Source: Tabrizicola sp.
GTDB taxonomy: Bacteria; Pseudomonadota; Alphaproteobacteria; Rhodobacterales; Rhodobacteraceae
Assembly (NCBI RefSeq): GCF_022842145.1
Contig: NZ_JALHQD010000001.1
Span: forward strand, 68,127-132,126
Reading direction: 5' to 3'
Length of the DNA: 64,000 nucleotides
Under the pieces are notes generated by a model, which was given only the letters and a program-made list of their open reading frames with translations, did no database searches and was not told the origin of the DNA. Made by a program: the position numbers and the translations under genes. Below, in pieces: positions 57,169 through 64,000 of this stretch. The number at the start of each line of letters is the position of its first letter. Within the stretch, counting starts at the first letter, position 1.

Positions 57169-59055
57169 ATGAGCTACGCACAGGTTTACGGCCAGTGGCA
57201 GAAAGACCCCGAGGGCTTCTGGCTTTCCGCCGCCGGGGGCATCGACTGGGTGAAGAAACCCACCCGCGCGCTGGATGACAGCCGCGCCCCCCTCTACGAA
57301 TGGTTCACGGACGCCCAGGTCAACACCTGCTGGAACGCCGTCGACCGCCACGTCATCGCCGGGCGCGGCAAGCAGCCTGCGATCATCCATGACAGCCCGG
57401 TGACCGGCACCAAGCATGTCATCACCTACGCCGAGTTGCAGGACCGCGTCTCCCGCCTGGCCGGAGCCCTGAAGGCCAAGGGCATCGAAAAGGGCGACCG
57501 CGTCATCATATACATGCCGATGGTCCCCGAGGCGCTGGAGGCGATGCTCGCCTGCGCGCGTCTGGGCGCGATCCACTCGGTCGTCTTCGGTGGCTTCGCG
57601 GCCCACGAACTTGCCGTCCGGATCGACGACTGCACGCCGAAGGCCATCATCGCGGCAAGCTGCGGCATCGAACCCTCTCGCGTGGTCCACTACAAACCGC
57701 TTCTCGACAGCGCCATCGACCAGGCGACCCACAAGCCCGACTTCTGCGTGATCTTCCAGCGCGAACAAGAGGTCGCCAAGCTGACCCCCGGCCGCGACCA
57801 CGCCTGGCACGAATTCCAGTACGGCGTCACCCCCGCCGACTGCACGCCCGTGGAAGGCAACCACCCCGCCTATATCCTGTATACCTCGGGCACCACGGGC
57901 GCGCCCAAAGGCGTCGTCCGCCCCACGGCCGGGCACCTTGTGGCCCTCAACTGGACCATGCGCGCGATCTACAATTGCGGGGCGGGAGACGTCTTCTGGG
58001 CCGCCAGTGACGTCGGCTGGGTCGTCGGCCACAGCTACATCTGTTACGCCCCGCTCATCGCCGGCTGCACCACCGTGGTCTACGAAGGCAAACCCGTCGG
58101 CACCCCCGACGCCGCCGCCTTCTGGCGCGTCATCAACGAACACAAGGTCCGCAGCTTCTTTACCGCCCCCACGGCCCTGCGTGCCATCAAGCGCGACGAC
58201 CCCGAGGGGAAACTGGTCCCCAAGCTTCCCACCCTGCAGGCCCTCTACCTGGCGGGTGAGCGCGCCGATCCCGACACGATCCACTGGGCGCAGCGCCACA
58301 TGAACGTACCCGTCGTCGACCACTGGTGGCAGACCGAAACCGGCTATGCCATCGCCGCAAACCCCCTCGGCATCGAGCATCTGCCGGTCAAGATCGGCAG
58401 CCCCTCGGTCCCGATGCCAGGCTTTCATGTACAGGTCCTGGACGAAGGCGGCCACCCGGTCAGCCCCGGAACCCTGGGCGCCATCGCCGTCAAACTCCCG
58501 CTGCCCCCCGGCACCCTTCCAACCCTCTGGAACGCCGAGGACCGCTTCCGCAAAAGCTACCTGAACCATTTCCCCGGCTATTACGAGACGGGGGACGCGG
58601 GCTACATCGACGCCGACGGCTATCTCTACATCATGGCCCGTACCGATGACGTCATCAACGTCGCCGGCCACCGCCTGTCCACCGGCGCGATGGAAGAAGT
58701 GCTGGCCGCCCACAAGGACGTCGCCGAATGTGCGGTGATCGGGGTCGCAGACGACCTCAAGGGCCAGTCGCCGCTGGGATTCCTTTGCCTGAACAAAGGG
58801 TCCGACCGCGCGCATGCCGATGTGGTGAAGGAATGCGTCCAGCTGGTCCGCGATCAGATCGGCCCGGTCGCCGACTTCAAGCGCGCCGTCGTCGTGGACC
58901 GACTGCCCAAGACCCGCTCGGGCAAGATCCTGCGCGGGACGATGGTCAAGATCGCCGACAGCACGCCGTGGAAGATGCCGGCAACGATCGACGACCCGGC
59001 GATCCTGGATGAAATCACCACGGCGCTGCAAAGCCTCGGACTGGCGAAGACCTGA
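57169..59055 (+). CDS. prpE: Propionate-CoA ligase
   Basis: PrpE makes propionyl-CoA from propionate, ATP and CoA. The 628-residue acyl-CoA synthetase has the AMP-binding loop YTSGTTGAPKGV, GDVFWAASDVGWVVGHSYI, WWQTETGYAI, YETGDAGYIDADGYLYI and the catalytic Lys in TRSGKILRGTM. The RP-AGH and VGTPDAAAFWRV blocks favour PrpE over acetyl-CoA synthetase. The ATG at 57169 follows GGGGGGAGA. TTTGCAAA sites upstream point to control by propionyl-CoA status. Confidence 0.93.
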   Translation: MSYAQVYGQWQKDPEGFWLSAAGGIDWVKKPTRALDDSRAPLYEWFTDAQVNTCWNAVDRHVIAGRGKQPAIIHDSPVTGTKHVITYAELQDRVSRLAGALKAKGIEKGDRVIIYMPMVPEALEAMLACARLGAIHSVVFGGFAAHELAVRIDDCTPKAIIAASCGIEPSRVVHYKPLLDSAIDQATHKPDFCVIFQREQEVAKLTPGRDHAWHEFQYGVTPADCTPVEGNHPAYILYTSGTTGAPKGVVRPTAGHLVALNWTMRAIYNCGAGDVFWAASDVGWVVGHSYICYAPLIAGCTTVVYEGKPVGTPDAAAFWRVINEHKVRSFFTAPTALRAIKRDDPEGKLVPKLPTLQALYLAGERADPDTIHWAQRHMNVPVVDHWWQTETGYAIAANPLGIEHLPVKIGSPSVPMPGFHVQVLDEGGHPVSPGTLGAIAVKLPLPPGTLPTLWNAEDRFRKSYLNHFPGYYETGDAGYIDADGYLYIMARTDDVINVAGHRLSTGAMEEVLAAHKDVAECAVIGVADDLKGQSPLGFLCLNKGSDRAHADVVKECVQLVRDQIGPVADFKRAVVVDRLPKTRSGKILRGTMVKIADSTPWKMPATIDDPAILDEITTALQSLGLAKT

Positions 59056-59085
59056 CGCGGCACTGGACAGGCGGCGCGACCTGGG

Positions 59086-59112
59086 GCAATCTTTGCAATA
59101 TGCAAAGATTGC
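59086..59112. promoter_or_regulatory. 27-bp palindrome of TTTGCA half-sites ahead of the Hpt gene
   Basis: GCAATCTTTGCA (59086-59097) and TGCAAAGATTGC (59101-59112) are perfect complements across a 3-nt centre. It lies 30 nt after the prpE stop and 16 nt before the Hpt ATG. With no U-run and an AT-rich core, it fits an operator better than a terminator. Its TTTGCA/TGCAAA arms echo the prpE promoter sites. Confidence 0.6.
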
Positions 59113-59128
59113 TGCTGCGGCAAACCGG

Positions 59129-59662
59129 ATGACACAGCCCGACACCAGCCGTGCGGACCCGCGCGCCGGGGCGGTTTCCGCCCTGCGCCGCGCGATCCAG
59201 TCACTGCGGCCCCATCTCGAAACCTCCGAAGACCAGGCCGACCTTGCCCTGATCGAAGCGGCTGCCGCGCGCCTGTCGCAACCCCGCGCAGCCGCAACGC
59301 TTGGTATCGCCGATTTCGACCCGACCTTGCTTGCCCATCTCTTGCAGCTTACCGGCCCCTCGGTTGCCCCGGAACTCCTGTCGCGCCTGACCGAGGATCT
59401 GACCGCAACCCAGGAAACGCTTGCATCCGGGGTCCGGGAAGCCGACTGGAAACTGCTGCGCGAAGGCAGCCACGTTCTGATCTCGCTTTCGGGCTCGGTC
59501 GGGGCCAGATCGCTGCAGGCGATGTCGGAGAACCTGAATGCCATCGCCCACCGGCAAGATACCGCAGCGCTTGCCGGACTGATGCGCCCGCTTGACGGTG
59601 AACTCTCCGCCCTGATCCGACTGATCCGCGCCACCCGTGCACCAACCGAGATTGCCGAATGA
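59129..59662 (+). CDS. Hpt-like phosphotransfer protein (degenerate)
   Basis: The 177-residue helical protein resembles a histidine phosphotransfer domain at about residues 75-170: REGSHVLISLSGSVGARSLQAMSENLNAIAHRQD. The normal HxLKG is HVLISLSG, keeping the histidine but not the lysine. It has a disordered-looking N-terminus. It overlaps the response-regulator gene by four bases, an arrangement like LuxU-LuxO. No kinase is adjacent. Confidence 0.7.
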   Translation: MTQPDTSRADPRAGAVSALRRAIQSLRPHLETSEDQADLALIEAAAARLSQPRAAATLGIADFDPTLLAHLLQLTGPSVAPELLSRLTEDLTATQETLASGVREADWKLLREGSHVLISLSGSVGARSLQAMSENLNAIAHRQDTAALAGLMRPLDGELSALIRLIRATRAPTEIAE

Positions 59663-61095
59663 AGCCCACCACCGCGCTCTCGCGCCCCGCCGTCCTGCTG
59701 GTCGAAGACACCATGTCGCTGCAGATGGTGTATCGCTCCATCCTTGCGACCGCCGGCCACCGCGTTGCCGTTGCCGCCACGGCATCGGAAGGCCTTGAAC
59801 AGTTCCGCACCCACCGCCCGATGGTCGTGCTTCTGGACCTGATCCTTCCCGACCGCGACGGGCTGGAAGTGATGCAGGAGATCCAGTCGATCCAGCCGGA
59901 AACCCGCGTCATCGCGATCACCGCCAACGGCTCGGTCAATCGCGCGGTCGAAGCGATGCGTGCCGGCGCGCATGACTTCCTGGTAAAGCCCTTTGACGAG
60001 GGCAAACTGCTCTCCGCCGTGCAGAATGCTTTGGCCGAGGCGGGTCCGCGCGATGCCGTGAAACCGACGGACCCCTCGGCCCCGGCCACCCGCAGCCGGG
60101 ATGCCGGGCAGGTGCCGGAAGGGTCGGGCTTCATCGGCTCGTCCGAGGCGATGAAGCGGATTCACGGCACGATCAACTCGGTCGCGCGCTCGATGGCGAC
60201 GGTGTTCATCACCGGCGAAAGCGGAACAGGGAAAGAGCTTTGCGCCCTGGCGGTCCACGCCAATTCAAACCGCGCCTCCGGTCCCTTCATCGCGCTGAAC
60301 TGCGGCGCGATCCCGCAGGACCTGCTGGAATCCGAAGTCTTCGGCCACATGAAGGGCAGCTTCACCGGTGCGATTTCCGACAAGCCCGGTGCCGCGACGG
60401 CTGCTGATGGCGGCACCCTGTTTCTCGACGAAGTCTGCGAGATGGCCCCGGCCCTGCAGACGAAACTTCTGCGGTTCCTGCAGACCTCCACGGTTCAGCC
60501 CGTCGGCGCGACCCGCCCCCGCAAGGTCAACGTCCGCATCGTCTGCGCCACCAACCGCGACCCCCTGGACGCCGTCCGCCGCGGACATTTCCGCGAGGAT
60601 CTATACTACCGGCTCTATGTCGTCCCGATCCACATGCCGCCCCTGCGCGACCGCGGTCAGGACATCATCGAGATCGCCGAAGCCGCCCTTGCCCGCTTCG
60701 CCCAAGAGGAAGGCCGGGAATTTCATGGCCTTGACCCCACTGTGCGCAACCTGATGCTCTTGCTGCCCTGGCCCGGCAACGTCCGGCAGCTTCTCAACGT
60801 GATGCGCAACGTCGTGGTGCTGAACCAGGGCGGCTGGGTTTCGCCCGAGATGCTGCCCCCCGGTCTTGCCGATGAGGGGCGCCCGACCGACACGCCGCTT
60901 CTCCCCGTCGCCGCTCCCGACGCCTTCAAGCCCGACAGCCTCCTCGGCCTGCCGCTTGCCGAGGCCGAACGGCGTCTGATCGAGGCCACGCTTGCAATGC
61001 ACGGCGGCTCGATCCCCAAGGCCGCGCGGGTCCTGGATGTGTCGCCCTCGACGCTGTATCGAAAGATCGAATCCTGGAACTCCAAGGCAAGCTGA
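59659..61095 (+). CDS. Sigma-54-dependent response regulator (NtrC/LuxO-like)
   Basis: The 478-residue protein has a receiver domain (residues 10-125, phospho-Asp60 in VVLLDLILPD), an AAA+ domain with Walker A GESGTGKE (186-193), GTLFLDEV and ATNRD, and a C-terminal Fis-type helix-turn-helix (IEATLAMHGGSIPKAARVLDVSPSTLYRKI). The sigma-54 contact loop is GSFTGA (233-238) rather than GAFTGA; the crucial Thr is kept. It should switch on sigma-54 promoters when phosphorylated, likely via the preceding Hpt protein. Confidence 0.93.
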   Translation: MKPTTALSRPAVLLVEDTMSLQMVYRSILATAGHRVAVAATASEGLEQFRTHRPMVVLLDLILPDRDGLEVMQEIQSIQPETRVIAITANGSVNRAVEAMRAGAHDFLVKPFDEGKLLSAVQNALAEAGPRDAVKPTDPSAPATRSRDAGQVPEGSGFIGSSEAMKRIHGTINSVARSMATVFITGESGTGKELCALAVHANSNRASGPFIALNCGAIPQDLLESEVFGHMKGSFTGAISDKPGAATAADGGTLFLDEVCEMAPALQTKLLRFLQTSTVQPVGATRPRKVNVRIVCATNRDPLDAVRRGHFREDLYYRLYVVPIHMPPLRDRGQDIIEIAEAALARFAQEEGREFHGLDPTVRNLMLLLPWPGNVRQLLNVMRNVVVLNQGGWVSPEMLPPGLADEGRPTDTPLLPVAAPDAFKPDSLLGLPLAEAERRLIEATLAMHGGSIPKAARVLDVSPSTLYRKIESWNSKAS

Positions 61096-61163
61096 CCGCT
61101 CTTCGCTGACTGCGTCTCCCTTACTGCGTCCTACGACCAAACGAAGTCGAACGAGCCGCCCCC

Positions 61164-61928
61164 TCAGACGAACTGCTCGCCGATCAGCCGTTCCTCTAGG
61201 CCATGCCCAGGATCGAACAGCAGCCGGTGGCTCACGCTTTCGTCCGACCGCACCTCGACGCTGGTCACATCGCGGACCGACGACCGGCTGTCCGCATCCG
61301 CCATCACCGGCCGCTTCTCGGCCTCGATCACGTCGAACCGCACCACCGCCGACCGCGGCAACAGCGCACCCCGCCAGCGCCGCGGCCGGAAGGCCGACAT
61401 CGCCGTCAGCGCCAGCACGTCCGACCCGATGGGCAGGATCGGACCATGCGCCGAATAGTTGTAGGCCGTCGATCCCGCCGGCGTCGCCACCAGCGCCCCG
61501 TCGCAGACCAGCTCCTCCATCCGCACCCGCCCGTCGATGCTGATCCGCAGCTTCGCCGCCTGCGGCCCCTGGCGCAGCAACGACACCTCGTTGATCGCCA
61601 GCGCTTGCGTGACCTTGCCCTTGACGTTCTCCGCCCGCATCGCCAGCGGGTTGATCAGCGTCTCCTCGGCCTCCGCCAGCCGCGCGGGCAGGTCCTCCAG
61701 CGCATAAGCGTTCATCAGGAACCCGATCGTCCCGCAGTTCATGCCATAGACCGGCAACCGCCGCCCATGCGCGGCATGCAGCGTCTGCAGCATGAACCCG
61801 TCGCCTCCCAGCGCCACGATCACCTCGGCCACCCGCGCATCGGCTTGCCCGTAGGCCGCCGTCAGTGCCGCCAGGGCAGCCACCGCCGCAGGTGCCTTCG
61901 AGGCCGTGAACCGGATCCGCTTCGTCAT
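61164..61928 (-). CDS. nadK: NAD kinase
   Basis: NadK makes NADP from NAD. The 254-residue protein has the GGDGFML motif, [23 protein letters not shown] and [24 protein letters not shown], the full NAD-kinase signature. AAAGGGG precedes the ATG at 61928. It is convergent with the response-regulator gene and divergent from glyA. Confidence 0.96.
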   Translation of the reverse strand: MTKRIRFTASKAPAAVAALAALTAAYGQADARVAEVIVALGGDGFMLQTLHAAHGRRLPVYGMNCGTIGFLMNAYALEDLPARLAEAEETLINPLAMRAENVKGKVTQALAINEVSLLRQGPQAAKLRISIDGRVRMEELVCDGALVATPAGSTAYNYSAHGPILPIGSDVLALTAMSAFRPRRWRGALLPRSAVVRFDVIEAEKRPVMADADSRSSVRDVTSVEVRSDESVSHRLLFDPGHGLEERLIGEQFV

Positions 61929-62124
61929 TGAGTTCCCCTTTCCGGCCAGTCTTGGCCGGGTCGTCCCGCAAACTCAAGCCCGCACCCGGGTTTCCTTTTG
62001 GCAGCACTGGTTTCCCGCCTGCCGCATAATTTCGCAGGACCCCTCGAAGAGGTCGCATTCCTGCCTTTCCCGATGCCCGCGACTGCTCTACATACCCCGC
62101 AACTTTCACCACGAGGGCAGAACG

Positions 62125-63420
62125 ATGAACGCTTCCCACCGCGACACCGGTTTCTTCAGCGAACCCCTGTCCTCGCGCGACCCCGAGCTGTTCGGGGCCG
62201 TCACCCAGGAACTGGGCCGCCAGCGCCACGAGATCGAGCTGATCGCGTCCGAAAACATCGTCTCCCGCGCCGTGATGGAAGCGCAGGGCTCGGTGATGAC
62301 CAACAAATACGCCGAGGGCTATCCCGGCAAGCGCTACTACGGCGGCTGCCAATACGTTGATATCGCCGAGAACCTCGCCATCGACCGCGCCTGCCAGCTG
62401 TTTGGCTGCAGCTTCGCCAACGTCCAGCCGAACTCCGGCAGCCAAGCCAACCAGGGCGTGTTCCAGGCGCTTCTGAAGCCCGGCGACACCATCCTCGGCA
62501 TGTCGCTGGACGCCGGCGGCCACCTCACCCACGGGGCCGCACCGAACCAGTCGGGCAAGTGGTTCCATGCCGTCCAGTATGGCGTGAGGAAGCAGGACCT
62601 GACCCTCGACTACGACCAGGTCCAGGCCCTCGCCACCGAACACCAGCCGAAGATGATCATCGCCGGCGGCTCCGCCATCCCCCGCATCATCGACTTCGCG
62701 AAAATGCGCGAGATCGCCGACAGCGTCGGCGCCTACCTCCTCGTCGACATGGCCCACTTCGCGGGCCTCGTCGCCGCGGGCCTCTACCCCAGCCCGTTCC
62801 CGCACGCCCATGTCGCCACCACCACCACCCACAAGACCCTGCGCGGCCCGCGCGGCGGCATGATCCTCACCAACGACGAGGCGCTGGCCAAGAAGTTCAA
62901 CTCGGCGATCTTCCCGGGCATCCAAGGCGGCCCCCTGATGCACGTCATCGCCGCCAAGGCCGTCGCCTTCGGCGAGGCCCTGCGCCCCGGCTTCAAGACC
63001 TACCAGGCCCAGGTCATCAAGAACGCCCAGGCCCTGGCCGATGAGCTGATGAAGGGTGGCCTCGACATAGTCACCGGCGGCACCGACACCCACCTGATGC
63101 TGGTCGACCTGCGCCCCAAGGGCGTGAAGGGCAATGCCACCGAGAAAGCCCTCGGTCGCGCCCACATCACCTGCAACAAGAACGGTATCCCCTTCGACAC
63201 CGAAAAGCCGACGATCACCTCCGGCGTCCGCCTCGGCACCCCGGCAGGCACCACCCGCGGCTTCGGTGAACCCGAGTTCCGCCAGATCGGCCGCTGGATC
63301 ATCGAAGTGACCGAGGGCCTCGCCGCCAATGGCGAAGACGGCAACGGTGCAGTGGAGGCCAAGGTCAAGGCCGAAGTCGAAGCCCTCTGCCAGACCTTCC
63401 CGATCTATCCGGAGCTCTGA
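62125..63420 (+). CDS. glyA: Serine hydroxymethyltransferase
   Basis: GlyA interconverts serine and glycine with tetrahydrofolate. The 431-residue PLP enzyme has [41 protein letters not shown], the PLP-lysine block [14 protein letters not shown], and [11 protein letters not shown]. The ATG at 62125 with GAGGGCAG is chosen over an upstream frame without similarity. Its stop shares one base with the start of the next gene. Confidence 0.97.
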   Translation: MNASHRDTGFFSEPLSSRDPELFGAVTQELGRQRHEIELIASENIVSRAVMEAQGSVMTNKYAEGYPGKRYYGGCQYVDIAENLAIDRACQLFGCSFANVQPNSGSQANQGVFQALLKPGDTILGMSLDAGGHLTHGAAPNQSGKWFHAVQYGVRKQDLTLDYDQVQALATEHQPKMIIAGGSAIPRIIDFAKMREIADSVGAYLLVDMAHFAGLVAAGLYPSPFPHAHVATTTTHKTLRGPRGGMILTNDEALAKKFNSAIFPGIQGGPLMHVIAAKAVAFGEALRPGFKTYQAQVIKNAQALADELMKGGLDIVTGGTDTHLMLVDLRPKGVKGNATEKALGRAHITCNKNGIPFDTEKPTITSGVRLGTPAGTTRGFGEPEFRQIGRWIIEVTEGLAANGEDGNGAVEAKVKAEVEALCQTFPIYPEL

Positions 63421-64000
63421 TGACGGGGGGCCACAGCCCCCAGACCCAGACAGCAGCCGTCTCCCCCCGTCGGAGACGGCTACTCCGGCTCCTGCCGCTT
63501 CTCGTCCTCGTCACCGCGACTGGGGCCTGGGCGGGAGGGCTCTTTGGATTGGCCGGCCAGCTTCTCGCTATGCGCGGTCTCGGCCCCGAGGACTTTGGTG
63601 CCAGGCTGGATTTCAGCGGCTACCGCGTCGCCATTGAAGCCAGGCCCATCGATGGCCTGACCGACAACACCTCGGGCCTAACCTACAATCCGACCACCGG
63701 CACTCTCTTCACGGCGATCAACGATCCGCCAAAACTGGCCGAGCTTTCCCCCGACGGCAGCCTCTTGCGCGTCATGCCGCTGACCGGGGCGAAGGATGTC
63801 GAAGGCATCACCCATGTCGAGGGCGACCGTTTCATCATCGTCGATGAAGGCAAAAGCCGCCTGAACTGGATCACCATCACGCCAGACACGACGGCCATCG
63901 ACCTGGCCGGAACCCCCTTCGTGACGTTGGACCTTGGCCCGGTCTCGAACCTGGGGTTCGAAGGCATCTCCTGGGACCAGCGCAGGCAGGAACTGGTCGT
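63420..64000 (+). CDS. SdiA-regulated-domain protein (truncated by window end)
   Basis: Open to the last base (193 codons plus), the frame starts at an ATG that shares its first base with the glyA stop. After a basic stretch and one hydrophobic segment (RLLPLLVLVTATGAWAGGLFGLAGQLL), it shows TDNTSGLTYNPTTGTLFTAINDPPKLAELSPDGSLLRVMPLTGAKDVEGI, the SdiA-regulated (PF06977) beta-propeller-like pattern. It would be anchored or secreted. A hairpin falls in the first codons. Confidence 0.75.
   Translation, partial: MTGGHSPQTQTAAVSPRRRRLLRLLPLLVLVTATGAWAGGLFGLAGQLLAMRGLGPEDFGARLDFSGYRVAIEARPIDGLTDNTSGLTYNPTTGTLFTAINDPPKLAELSPDGSLLRVMPLTGAKDVEGITHVEGDRFIIVDEGKSRLNWITITPDTTAIDLAGTPFVTLDLGPVSNLGFEGISWDQRRQELV

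Noticed and set aside
57142-60258. 1038-residue minus-strand frame opposite prpE and the Hpt gene
   Set aside because: A GC-rich shadow frame crossing three real genes; no motif.

Overview
This is a GC-rich, densely coded chromosomal stretch from an alphaproteobacterium, most likely a Rhodobacteraceae member (Rhodobacter/Gemmobacter/Tabrizicola-like; genus not determinable here). Support comes from the cmk-(brkB)-rpsA-ihfB-lapA-trpF-trpB order, a FYDLN-acid-domain protein next to a tRNA-Ala(GGC), a PrpE with TTTGCAAA sites in its promoter, and many 1-4 nt stop/start overlaps. I see no rRNA, CRISPR array, intact prophage or intact insertion sequence. There is one tRNA and one decayed IS3-type transposase fragment.

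Layout. 1-2.6 kb: end of an unknown gene, DUF2237, a truncated haemoglobin, then a leftward three-gene operon of two secreted PepSY-like proteins with long poly-aspartate tails and a membrane-anchored LuxR-type regulator. 2.9-10.2 kb: leftward housekeeping block (cmk, YihY/BrkB, rpsA, ihfB, lapA, trpF, an MFS carrier, trpB). 10.4-11.2 kb: cold-shock gene and a degenerate receiver protein. 11.5-19.2 kb: class II aldolase, 5-oxoprolinase/hydantoinase, M24 peptidase, DUF393 and DUF4166 proteins. 19.2-25.8 kb: arylesterase divergent from an ABC export pair, a methyltransferase, pirin, and three tandem tiny hydrophilic ORFs behind a stress-sigma-like promoter. 26-28 kb: GntR regulator, YgjP-like peptidase, FYDLN protein, tRNA-Ala.

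28-32 kb is a more accessory stretch: FUSC-like membrane protein, IS3 remnant, membrane LytTR regulator and two overlapping PAP2 phosphatases. 32-36 kb is an Mla phospholipid-transport operon (mlaEFD plus lipoprotein), divergent from an HWE/HisKA_2 sensor kinase. 37-41 kb is an RND efflux pair. 41.6-46.5 kb has a DEAD-box helicase, a small HTH-like protein, thymidine kinase, a DMT permease and an inactive M48-like membrane protein. 46.5-51.6 kb is a complete nucleoside-salvage operon (cdd-deoA-deoB-add-upp plus a SPOR protein) with a perfect palindrome in front of cdd. 51.8-53.5 kb is a VOC-cupin protein with its GntR regulator. 53.7-64 kb has malic enzyme, an outer-membrane barrel protein, prpE, a phosphotransfer/sigma-54 response-regulator pair, nadK, glyA, and a truncated SdiA-regulated-domain protein.

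The most distinctive items are the PepSY/poly-Asp/membrane-LuxR operon, the three tiny stress-type ORFs, the LuxU/LuxO-like pair whose start lies just behind a 27-bp palindrome of TTTGCA half-sites, and a set of clear but unassigned operators at cdd, the GntR gene and maeB.
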